Origin: JAJEDW01 sp963555775
GTDB lineage: Bacteria > Acidobacteriota > Terriglobia > 20CM-2-55-15
DNA length: 64,000 nt
Assembly: GCA_963555775.3 (NCBI GenBank)
Contig: CAUVWY020000009.1
Span: 248,001-312,000 of the forward strand
Direction: 5' to 3'
Of the stretch, positions 1 through 7,100 are shown in pieces. Position 1 is the stretch's first letter; each line of letters begins with the position of its first letter. A program made the translations under genes and the position numbers. The notes beneath the pieces were generated by a model that ran no database searches, was not told the DNA's origin, and saw only the letters and a program-made list of their open reading frames with translations.

Positions 1-83
1 GTGTGGATTTCGGGTTCAACGTCAACAGGCAGCCGGGCGATTCGGGCAGCAAGACCTTCTTTACTCTGGGGCACGCGTTTTGA
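1..83 (+). CDS. C-terminal tail of an Omp85-family outer-membrane protein (BamA/TamA-like), partial
   Basis: Only the last 26 codons are in the window (frame from base 3, stop TGA at 81-83). The tail reads VDFGFNVNRQPGDSG and ends GHAF, so it finishes with the C-terminal phenylalanine typical of outer-membrane beta-barrels recognised by the Bam machinery. The stop overlaps the next start in TGATG. Its position directly before a SurA-like chaperone gene and tamB suggests TamA or BamA. The Omp85 identity rests on this short tail and on context, so it is moderately supported. Confidence 0.55.
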   Translation, partial: VDFGFNVNRQPGDSGSKTFFTLGHAF

Positions 84-694
84 TGCTGAAAACGACGACA
101 GTTCTGGTGGCTACGGTTGCGACGCTGGTTCTGGCCGGCGTTGAAGTATCCGCGGCGGGCACGCAGGTCACCGACCGCATGTTGGCGATCGTCGATGGGC
201 GGGTGATCACTTCGGGAGACCTCGACCGGTACCGTGCCCTGGCCGCGTTTTTTGACGAGGAGGATGTTCCCGAAGACGACGCCGCACTGTTGGACTGGGT
301 TATCGAAAGCGTCCTGGTTCGTGCTCAGGTTGCGCGGGTTCCAGGTATTCGGGCCACGGAACGGGACATCGACGAGTTTATTGCGCGCTTTCGGATGCCT
401 GACAACATCGACTTTCCCCTGGTGCCCGACGACCTGCGTCAAGGCGCCCGCGAGCGTATTGAAAATCGACGCTATTTTCTGATTCGGTTCGCGCAGGAAG
501 CCAGCGATACTGAGATACGGGACTATTACGAGACAGTCTATGTGCCCGCAGCCGAAGAGCAGGGAGAGGTGGCTTCTCTCGATGAGGTCGCCGACTTTAT
601 CGAACTGATCGTTGAACTGGAACAAACCCAGGCGGAAGCCGCCCTGTGGGCCGAGGCCCTTTTACTGCGGAGTCAGGTCGAAATCGTCGAATAG
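83..694 (+). CDS. SurA N-terminal-like periplasmic chaperone
   Basis: A protein of about 203 residues with an N-terminal signal sequence (hydrophobic TVLVATVATLVLAG, cleavage likely near SAAG). The segment RMLAIVDGRVITSGDLDRY is the start of a SurA/PpiD-type chaperone domain (a conserved 'vNg..It..dl' turn). Charged helical sequence with RERIENRRYFLIRFAQ follows. It appears to lack a parvulin prolyl-isomerase domain: the family usually exceeds 300 residues. It would act in the periplasm on unfolded outer-membrane proteins. The start is ATG at 83 inside TGATG, overlapping the Omp85 stop, which suggests translational coupling. tamB begins about 30 bases downstream, so the three genes look like one envelope-biogenesis operon. 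Confidence 0.7.
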   Translation: MLKTTTVLVATVATLVLAGVEVSAAGTQVTDRMLAIVDGRVITSGDLDRYRALAAFFDEEDVPEDDAALLDWVIESVLVRAQVARVPGIRATERDIDEFIARFRMPDNIDFPLVPDDLRQGARERIENRRYFLIRFAQEASDTEIRDYYETVYVPAAEEQGEVASLDEVADFIELIVELEQTQAEAALWAEALLLRSQVEIVE

Positions 695-724
695 GGCCGA
701 GTAGTGGCCCGATAGTGTCCATGA

Positions 725-3700
725 ATGCCGGGTAGCTGTGGAGTGGATGTGCGGATCTGGACCAACCACAAAAAGAAGATCATTGCCGCTGTGAGCACGC
801 TGTCGCTTGGCCTGCTCGCCGTGTCCGCCGGTACGGTGTATTTCCTCGGCTCCGAGGATTTCCGGATTCTCGCCACGGACAACATCGTTCGTGCGATTGA
901 GGGCCGTACCGGGTTGGCGACGTCTCTGGAGAGCTTCGAGATCGATTTCCGGAATCAGACCTTCGCGCTCGCCGGCCTCGTGCTGCGCGGCGACGAGGAT
1001 CCGTCGGATCCGCCGCTGGTATCGTTCGAACGAGTCGAAGTGGGCCTGCGCTGGAACGCGCTGATTGGGGGCGAAGTGGACCTGACATCGCTTGAAATCG
1101 TCGGTCCGCGGCTGAGAATCGAGATCGGAGACAACGGGTCCACAAACATACCGCCTCCACCGGATCAAGCCGAAGGGGCGGCCTCGGACTTCGAAGTGTC
1201 GGTCGGCGACCTGAGCGTATCGGATGGCCAGCTTTCGTTTAACGAAGAACGCGTAGACATCGACTTCACCCTGTCCGACCTGGAAGGCCGCTTCGATTAC
1301 GCCGAGGCGACACGCGTCCTGTCGGGGCATATCGAATACGCCGGCGCCGTCGAGCGCCTGGACAAGCCGGCAATACCATACGAACTGTCGACGGACTTCG
1401 ATTACGTCAACGGAATCGCACTGGTTCAGTCCATGGCCGTTCAGTCTGGCGAGAGCCGTCTCCAAGTTCAGGGCAGGATCGATGAAGTTCTCCAAAGGCG
1501 CTCGGGAGCCCTGGAATATACCGGCACGGTCGGCCTGGCTTTCATGAATCATTTCTTCGCCGACGAAGAATTCGAGGGCGAGATGGAAGTCGCCGGTGCG
1601 CTCGAGTTTTCGACGACGCATTTCGCATCCAGCGGACGCATGACCTCGCCGTCGCTCCGATTCGACCGGTGGAGCGGTGAAAACGTGTCTTCGGATTATT
1701 CGTATGGTTTTCCGGAGCGCGTTCTTGTCGCCGAGAATCTCGCCGCGGACGTTTTTGACGGCAATGCGACCGGCGTGATGAGACTGCTCCCGTTGCCCGG
1801 TCTCTCTCGCGTTGAACTCGACCTGAACTATCGGGATATCGATGCGGAGGCTCTCCGCGACATCCTTCCCCGGGGAGAGGAATACGTGGTGGGCGCACGG
1901 GTATCGGGCACGATGGAGGGCTGGTTTCGCGGCCGTTTCGAAGACTTCGATCTTTCTGGCGATGCCGCATTTGAAGCCTCTCCCCTCGAAAACCCCGTTG
2001 AGGGGGTCTATCTGCCGCTGGATGGGTCGACCGGTTATCGCGCAACGCCCATGCAGGTCGAGGTCGAAGACCTTGAAGGGCGGCTTGGATTGACGAACAT
2101 CGAAGCTGTCGGAGTGGTTCGTGCCGAAGACTTCAGCCTCGACGTCGAGATGGTTTCCGGGGACCTTCGGGATCTGGCGTTCCTGGGGCTCGACTTGAGC
2201 GGTTCGGGTACGTTCGATGGTCTGCTCAGTGGAGAGATGTCCCGGCCGGAGGCGGCAGGCGTGTTTTCGCTCGAGCGTTATGACCTCGACGGGTGGATGG
2301 TCGACCGCATCGCCGGGAATATCGACTTCAGCGGCGACCGGGTCTCCCTGGAGAGCGTCAACGTGTTCGAAGGAAATTCCCGGGTCGTTCTCGACGGCGA
2401 TCTGGATCTGGCCACGCGCCAGCCCAATCTCGATGTTGAAGTCGCGGTCTTCGATCCGTCCGACCTCGATACTTTCTTCTCGGTGCCCATCTCTGGCACG
2501 GTAACCGGCCAATTGCACGTCGACTCGCTCGAACCGGTTTCGGCGAGTGGGACTCTAAGAGGCGTCGGACTTGCTTACGAGGATCGACCCATCGGAAACG
2601 CCGACGCCGAAGTGACGGTTCGCGGCGACACGGTCCAACTCCGAAACGCTCGCATCCGGCAGGACGGGGCGGTGCTTTCGGGAAACCTCGACTACGAACT
2701 TGGAACCGGGACGATAAGCATCGATCTCGAAGCGTCCGGACAGGATTTGGCGGAGTATCGCTGGCTGGGCGTGCCTGAAGAATTCGAGGGTACGGTCCGT
2801 AATGCCCGATTCGCTGTTGAGGGGACCGTCGACAGTCCGCTGATTGCCGGTCAGGCCACCATCGACGGTCTACGGTTCAGGCAACAGTTCTTTGAACGGT
2901 CCGTCGTCGACATGGACCACGATGGACGGGTCGTTAGGGCCGAGATCGCCGCTGGCGAGCGATTGAGAATAGACCTCGACCTGAACCCGTTTGCGACGGG
3001 CTTTCCGTTTGACGGAAACGCCCGATTTACGAACTACGATTTGTCGTCCACGACCGGCATGGACCCCGGAACCGTGAGAGTCACGGGAACAGCGGCGTTC
3101 GAAGGGCGTCTCAACGATTTCGAAACGTTGGACGGCTTTGGCGAGGTTGTGGAATTGACCGTACGTCTGGAGGATACCGACATTGTCTCTCCGCCGTTCA
3201 CGTTCGAGTTCGACACCGAAGAAGTCGAGTTTTCAAGTGTGGACCTGACGGATGAGACGATGTCGGTGACGACCGAGGGCGCGGTGTCGCTCGCTCCCGG
3301 TTTCCCGCTCGACCTGACCGTTTCAGGCGACCTCGATCTCTCGCTGCTGTACCACCGGTACCTGGATCTGGACACGACGGGAACCCTCGCTTTCCGCGGA
3401 AATATCGTGGGCGAACTCGCCAATCCCCAACTCGATGGCCGCGCGACCTTGGACGGCGTCAGTATCGGCCATCCCAGCGTGTTCCTGAACCTTACGGAAT
3501 TGAATGGCGAGATGGCATTCGACCGGGACCGCGTGAACCTGATCGATCTCCAGGGAAGTGTGGGCGGCGGCGCCGTCATCGTCGGTGGCACGATCGGGGT
3601 GGAGGGAATCCGGCCCGGAGAGATGGAACTGCGGGTGGATGCCAGCGACGTTCGAATTCGAACGCCCGAAGGGCTCCGTACTGTTTTTGACGCGACCCTC

Positions 3701-4591
3701 TCCTTGGGAGGTACGCCGGAAGCGCCGACGCTCGAAGGAAACGTCGATGTCCTGAGCCTTTCCTTTGGTGAAAGCTTTGAGGAGTTCCTTGACCTGTTCG
3801 AGGAATCGACCGGCGGAGTCCTGCCCTCAGATGCGGGTCCTCTCGACGATCTGGCGCTGGCCGTGCACGTGCAAGGCGAGCGAAACATCAACATCGAAAA
3901 CGAACTGGTCAGGGTCGAGGCGCGACTCGACCTCGATATCGGCGGGACGTTCGGCCGGCCGGCCATGACAGGTCGTGTCGAATCGGTAGATGGTGTCCTG
4001 GATCTCCAGGGCAATCGCTATCTGATTACCCGTGGGAATGTGGATTTTGTCGACCCGGTTGGTATCGAGCCGCGCATCGACGTGCAAGCCGAAACGGAAC
4101 TGCGGGACTACCGTGTACTCCTCACGCTCAGCGGCGTCGGGGCCGATATTCGTCTGAATACGAGTAGCGACCCCCCGTTGCCGGAAACTGAAATACTCAG
4201 CCTGATGGCGGGCGGGCGGACACGCGAGGAACTCGCCGATAACAACGGCCGAGGGGCATTGCCCACAAGTGAGGAACTGTTTCAGGGAGCGGCGGCGACC
4301 GTGTTGACCGACCTGCTTCAGGAACGTGTCGGATCGCGGTTCGGTCTTGGAAGCCGTGTCCGCATCGACCCGTTCTTGGTAGGGGCTGAAAACGATCCCG
4401 TCGCGCGTCTTACGATTTCGGAGCAGGTAACGCGCGATCTCATCATCACCTACTCTCAGGACCTGTCGTCGAACCGCCAGGAGATCATCCTGATCGAGTA
4501 CTTCCTGGATAACAACACGTCGTTCATCGGGTCACGCGACGAAACCGGCGCGGTAGGTCTGGATATTCGTCTGAGAAAACGGTTTCGTTAG
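725..4591 (+). CDS. tamB: Translocation and assembly module subunit TamB (DUF490 family)
   Basis: A 1288-residue protein with one N-terminal membrane anchor (about residues 17-38, IIAAVSTLSLGLLAVSAG). A very long beta-rich repetitive body with AsmA-like features follows (for example RNQTFALAGLVLRGDED and LTSLEIVGPRLRIE). The C-terminal region from about residue 950 carries the DUF490 signature, including GGTFGRPAMTGRVESVDG, LMAGGRTREEL and GSRFGLGSRVRIDPF. TamB-like proteins span the periplasm and are implicated in lipid transport and outer-membrane protein insertion, usually with an Omp85 partner. Here an Omp85 tail and a SurA-like gene lie just upstream. GTG at 743 is an alternative start. 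The gene ends tail-to-tail with the OsmC gene; the two stop codons share TTAG at 4588-4591. Confidence 0.9.
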   Translation: MPGSCGVDVRIWTNHKKKIIAAVSTLSLGLLAVSAGTVYFLGSEDFRILATDNIVRAIEGRTGLATSLESFEIDFRNQTFALAGLVLRGDEDPSDPPLVSFERVEVGLRWNALIGGEVDLTSLEIVGPRLRIEIGDNGSTNIPPPPDQAEGAASDFEVSVGDLSVSDGQLSFNEERVDIDFTLSDLEGRFDYAEATRVLSGHIEYAGAVERLDKPAIPYELSTDFDYVNGIALVQSMAVQSGESRLQVQGRIDEVLQRRSGALEYTGTVGLAFMNHFFADEEFEGEMEVAGALEFSTTHFASSGRMTSPSLRFDRWSGENVSSDYSYGFPERVLVAENLAADVFDGNATGVMRLLPLPGLSRVELDLNYRDIDAEALRDILPRGEEYVVGARVSGTMEGWFRGRFEDFDLSGDAAFEASPLENPVEGVYLPLDGSTGYRATPMQVEVEDLEGRLGLTNIEAVGVVRAEDFSLDVEMVSGDLRDLAFLGLDLSGSGTFDGLLSGEMSRPEAAGVFSLERYDLDGWMVDRIAGNIDFSGDRVSLESVNVFEGNSRVVLDGDLDLATRQPNLDVEVAVFDPSDLDTFFSVPISGTVTGQLHVDSLEPVSASGTLRGVGLAYEDRPIGNADAEVTVRGDTVQLRNARIRQDGAVLSGNLDYELGTGTISIDLEASGQDLAEYRWLGVPEEFEGTVRNARFAVEGTVDSPLIAGQATIDGLRFRQQFFERSVVDMDHDGRVVRAEIAAGERLRIDLDLNPFATGFPFDGNARFTNYDLSSTTGMDPGTVRVTGTAAFEGRLNDFETLDGFGEVVELTVRLEDTDIVSPPFTFEFDTEEVEFSSVDLTDETMSVTTEGAVSLAPGFPLDLTVSGDLDLSLLYHRYLDLDTTGTLAFRGNIVGELANPQLDGRATLDGVSIGHPSVFLNLTELNGEMAFDRDRVNLIDLQGSVGGGAVIVGGTIGVEGIRPGEMELRVDASDVRIRTPEGLRTVFDATLSLGGTPEAPTLEGNVDVLSLSFGESFEEFLDLFEESTGGVLPSDAGPLDDLALAVHVQGERNINIENELVRVEARLDLDIGGTFGRPAMTGRVESVDGVLDLQGNRYLITRGNVDFVDPVGIEPRIDVQAETELRDYRVLLTLSGVGADIRLNTSSDPPLPETEILSLMAGGRTREELADNNGRGALPTSEELFQGAAATVLTDLLQERVGSRFGLGSRVRIDPFLVGAENDPVARLTISEQVTRDLIITYSQDLSSNRQEIILIEYFLDNNTSFIGSRDETGAVGLDIRLRKRFR

Positions 4592-5052
4592 GTCCCGACG
4601 CTTGCGATATCGATCGCCGTCTTGACCGAGTTGGCGATAAAGCACTGTTTGTGAGCGGCGCGATGGAGTTGTTCTTCCTGCTCGGGGGTCGGACGGTCGC
4701 CGCCGTATTCGATCTTCGGATGGAGCGTGACCGTTGCCACCCACGGAACGCCGTCTTCGTCCTTGGCCACCTGTCCCCTCGCTTCGTCCTCGTATCGCCT
4801 GATCTCGAACTTCTTGCGGGATGCCAGGTACAGGAACGTCAGCATGTGACAGCTTGCGATGGACGCCACGTAGGCCTCTTCGGGATCGACGGCTTCGGCG
4901 TCCGAGTAGGGTGCCGGAACAACCGCGGGCGATGGAGACGCGGCGACCGTGAGGCCGCCATCGAACGTCCAGGTGTGTTTACGCGAGAATCGCCCTTTCA
5001 GAAAGTCGCCCTCGATCAATTCCCATTTGAGCAATGCCTTGTGTTCGGACAT
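4588..5052 (-). CDS. OsmC/Ohr-family peroxiredoxin-like protein
   Basis: A 154-residue cytoplasmic protein with both conserved cysteines of the OsmC/Ohr fold: Cys68 in ASCHMLTFL and Cys137 in HKQCFIANSVKT. An Arg lies in the N-terminal strand (Arg21, GRFSRKH). OsmC-family enzymes reduce organic hydroperoxides by a dithiol mechanism. The start is ATG complementary to 5050-5052. The left end of the tandem insertion sequences lies about 18 bp outside the start, at the 5070-5079 target duplication, so the native promoter has been displaced by nearly 4 kb. Expression must come from a very short leader, from the insertion sequence, or not at all. The 3' end overlaps the tamB stop by 4 bp. Confidence 0.88.
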   Translation of the reverse strand: MSEHKALLKWELIEGDFLKGRFSRKHTWTFDGGLTVAASPSPAVVPAPYSDAEAVDPEEAYVASIASCHMLTFLYLASRKKFEIRRYEDEARGQVAKDEDGVPWVATVTLHPKIEYGGDRPTPEQEEQLHRAAHKQCFIANSVKTAIDIASVGT

Positions 5053-5069
5053 GGGTTGTCTATCACTCC

Positions 5070-5079
5070 ATTCGTTGCC
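5070..5079. repeat. Target-site duplication, left side of the tandem IS pair
   Basis: ATTCGTTGCC stands immediately outside the left inverted repeat of IS copy 1. It recurs exactly at 8922-8931, immediately outside the right end of copy 2. A 10-bp duplication fits the ISAs1 family. The duplication flanks the pair, not each copy. Confidence 0.93.
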
Positions 5080-5138
5080 CAGGGTGAATTTGTCCTTCCA
5101 GTGAACGTCCGAGAATTCAGTGGTTTAACCTGACAAGC

Positions 5139-5167
5139 TGGACATAGCGAGGAGATTCCTGTATAAA
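5139..5167 (+). promoter_or_regulatory. Promoter of the insertion sequence, copy 1
   Basis: TGGACA (5139-5144) and TATAAA (5162-5167) are separated by exactly 17 bases, a near-consensus sigma70-type promoter. Transcription would start near 5174, right at ATG 5175. Either that ATG is used with almost no leader, or translation begins at TTG 5190, which has GGAGAGG (5177-5183) 6 bases upstream. Confidence 0.7.
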
Positions 5168-5174
5168 ACGCTGA

Positions 5175-6266
5175 ATGGAGAGGACGAAATTGACCAGCCA
5201 GGAACTGTCGGAGATCGGGGTACGGCCAGTGGAGCGAAGCGAGGAAGGGCAGTATCAAGAGCAGATGAAGCGTCATCATTATCTGGGCGCACTGGCGAAG
5301 ATCGGGGAGACGGTCTGGTACGTGGCCACATGGCGCGGGCAGTGGGTGGCGCAACTGAGCCTGTCGGCGTCGGCGCTGAAGTGCGGGGTTCGGGATCGAT
5401 GGATCGGCTGGGACTTCCGCTCGCAGTATGGGCGGCTGAAACTGATCGCCAACAACAGCCGCTTTTTGATCCTGCCGGGCTGGAATCGGCCGAATGTGGG
5501 CTCGCGGGTGTTGTCAGGGACCGAGCGGCGGGCCGGGTCGGATTGGCGCGAACGGTTCGGTCATGGGTTGCTGCTGCTGGAAACGTTTGTGGATCCCCGG
5601 CGCTTCCATGGCGGCGTGTATCGCGCGTCGAACTGGTTGGAACTGGGACGGACCCGGGGATACCGGCGCACCCGGGACGGCTACAGCACCGAAGCCGATG
5701 CCCCGAAGCTTGTCTTTGTGCGTCCCCTGTGCCGTGATGCGCGCGGGCAACTGACCCACCCTGGCCGGGAACATCTTCAACTCACCGGAGCCCCCAAGAT
5801 CATGCTCAATGCCGCACAGATGCGCCAACTCCCCCAGTGCTTCAAGACCATTCCCGATCCGCGCCGCGCTCAGGGACGGCGCCATCCCTTGTCGGCAGTG
5901 CTGGGCATCGCGGCGGGCGCGACGCTGTGCGGCATGCACGGCTATAAAGCCATCTCGGATTGGGCCGATGCCCTGGGGCAGAAAGCCCGCGAACGTTTTG
6001 GCTGCCGGCGGGAGAACGGCCGCTATGTGGTTCCCAGCGAGTTTGTGATTCGGGATTGTCTGGTCCGGATTGAACCGGGGGCGCTGGACCGGGCGCTCAA
6101 TGCGTGGAATCGGGCGTGGGGCGCCCCGGACGATGCGCTGGCCATGGATGGCAAGACGATGAAGAACGCCCTCGACTCTGACGGGCGTCAGACCCACATC
6201 ATGAGCGTAGTCGGGCATGAGTCGAAACGCTGCTACACCCAAAAAAAGTGGGAACCCTGCCTGTAG
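5175..6266 (+). CDS. IS ORF A: DUF4338 (DruA-like) domain joined to the N-terminal half of an ISAs1 transposase, copy 1
   Basis: This frame has 363 residues. Residues about 25-185 match DUF4338, the DruA family: ALKCGVRDRWIGWD, LKLIANNSRFLILP, GHGLLLLETFVDPRRF and YRASNWLELGRTRGYRR. Residues about 210-310 match the ISAs1/H-repeat N-terminal domain (FKTIPDPRRAQGRRHPLSAV, HGYKAISDWA). The first catalytic aspartate follows at Asp325 in AMDGKTMKNALD. The frame stops ten residues after the slippery site (last residues WEPCL). Alone it lacks two of the three DDE residues, so it should not be a transposase without frameshifting. The start may be TTG 5190, where GGAGAGG provides a ribosome-binding site. 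The function of DruA-type domains is not established; a role in transposition or target handling is an inference. Confidence 0.85.
   Translation: MERTKLTSQELSEIGVRPVERSEEGQYQEQMKRHHYLGALAKIGETVWYVATWRGQWVAQLSLSASALKCGVRDRWIGWDFRSQYGRLKLIANNSRFLILPGWNRPNVGSRVLSGTERRAGSDWRERFGHGLLLLETFVDPRRFHGGVYRASNWLELGRTRGYRRTRDGYSTEADAPKLVFVRPLCRDARGQLTHPGREHLQLTGAPKIMLNAAQMRQLPQCFKTIPDPRRAQGRRHPLSAVLGIAAGATLCGMHGYKAISDWADALGQKARERFGCRRENGRYVVPSEFVIRDCLVRIEPGALDRALNAWNRAWGAPDDALAMDGKTMKNALDSDGRQTHIMSVVGHESKRCYTQKKWEPCL
6242..6248 (+). other. Predicted -1 programmed ribosomal frameshift site, copy 1
   Basis: The ORF A codons are CAA AAA AAG (6240-6248), so the heptamer is A_AAA_AAG, the same as the efficient dnaX slippery sequence. 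A -1 slip puts the ribosome on GTG 6248, in the ORF B frame, giving ...YTQKK-VGTLP.... GGGAAC (6250-6255) can pair with GTTCCC (6311-6316). No strong local hairpin was seen by eye. Confidence 0.72.
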
Positions 6267-6979
6267 CCGGCGGCGAGGAGCGCAAGCGCACGAACGAAAT
6301 CGGCATGGCCGTTCCCTTGCTTCAAACCTGCGACATCGCCGGCAAGGACATCACCGGCGATGCCCTGCTGACCCAACGCGCGATCGCGCGCTATTTGGTC
6401 GAGCGGGGAGCGCACTATCATTTCACGGTCAAAGGCAACCAACCGACGCTGGAACGCGATATCGCGTTCCAGTTCCAAACCCGCGGACAACCCGACTTTG
6501 TCGAGGTCACCCCGCCCGATCATGGCCGCATCGAAACCCGGCGCATTTGGTGTAGCGCCGAACTCAACCACTACCTCGACTTTCCCCACCTGGGCCAGGT
6601 CTTTCGGATCGAGCGCGAATCCATCGACAAGAAATCCGGCGCCCTCACGTGTGAAACCGCGCTGGGCATCACGAGCCGCTCACCCGGCGAAACCTCCCCC
6701 GAACGCTTGCTGGCCATCAATCGCGGTCATTGGAGTATCGAAAGCGTCCATTACATCATCGACTGGAATTACGATGAGGACCGCAGTCGAATCCGCACCG
6801 GCTTCGGCCCGGAAAACATCACCCGCCTCCGACGCTTTGCCGTCGGTATTCTCAAATCCTTTCAAAAACCCGCTCAATCGATCGCCCAATCGATGCGCAA
6901 ACTCTCGTTCAATACCCGTCTCGTCTTCGACTACTTGAGAATGACTCGAAATTCATTCCCCACATCATGCTCCATCTGA
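6248..6979 (+). CDS. IS ORF B: C-terminal half of the ISAs1-type DDE transposase, copy 1
   Basis: This 243-codon frame is in the -1 frame relative to ORF A and has no visible ribosome-binding site of its own at GTG 6248. It carries the second catalytic residue (Asp38 in KDITGDALLTQ). It also carries the third (Glu165 in GHWSIESVHYIIDW), followed by the family signature DEDRSRIRTGFGPENITRLRR. Joined to ORF A at the slippery site it gives a product of about 601 residues with the complete DDE triad. The segment from residue 44 to 155 holds nearly all the differences from copies 2 and 3, and many of them change amino acids (for example Arg to His and Asp to Glu). Confidence 0.85.
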   Translation: MGTLPVAGGEERKRTNEIGMAVPLLQTCDIAGKDITGDALLTQRAIARYLVERGAHYHFTVKGNQPTLERDIAFQFQTRGQPDFVEVTPPDHGRIETRRIWCSAELNHYLDFPHLGQVFRIERESIDKKSGALTCETALGITSRSPGETSPERLLAINRGHWSIESVHYIIDWNYDEDRSRIRTGFGPENITRLRRFAVGILKSFQKPAQSIAQSMRKLSFNTRLVFDYLRMTRNSFPTSCSI

Positions 6980-6995
6980 GAACAAATTTGCCGTG

Positions 6996-7005
6996 ACGCC
7001 GAGTC
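6996..7005. other. 10-bp spacer between tandem IS copies
   Basis: ACGCCGAGTC separates the right end of copy 1 from the left end of copy 2. It is as long as a target duplication but matches neither the outer duplication (ATTCGTTGCC) nor the one around copy 3 (AGGGGCGTCC). It is probably a relic of a different insertion site. Confidence 0.85.
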
Positions 7006-7064
7006 CAGGGTGAATTTGTCCTTCCAGTGAACGTCCGAGAATTCAGTGGTTTAACCTGACAAGC

Positions 7065-7093
7065 TGGACATAGCGAGGAGATTCCTGTATAAA
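7065..7093 (+). promoter_or_regulatory. Promoter of the insertion sequence, copy 2
   Basis: TGGACA and TATAAA with a 17-base spacer, identical to copy 1, with transcription expected to begin at the ATG of ORF A. Confidence 0.7.
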
Positions 7094-7100
7094 ACGCTGA

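Larger units (their letters stand above)
5080..6995 (+). mobile_element. ISAs1-family insertion sequence with DruA-like (DUF4338) domain, copy 1
   Basis: A 1916-bp element, near-identical to copies at 7006-8921 and 39097-41012. Its boundaries come from comparing the three copies and their flanks. The left tip is CAGGGTGAATTTGTCC. The right tip reads CACGGCAAATTTGTTC on the other strand, giving an imperfect inverted repeat of about 16 bp. It encodes two overlapping frames joined at a -1 slippery heptamer: DUF4338 plus the transposase N-terminal half, then the transposase C-terminal half. A sigma70-like promoter lies inside the left end. Copy 1 differs from copy 2 at only a few scattered positions, apart from a dense patch of about 22 changes between 6379 and 6710. 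The autonomous-element identity is well supported; family assignment is from the DDE motifs. Confidence 0.93.

Noticed and set aside
662..2518. 618-codon leftward ORF opposite tamB
   Set aside because: It lies wholly antisense to well-supported tamB, shows no recognisable domain, and is a product of GC-rich third positions.
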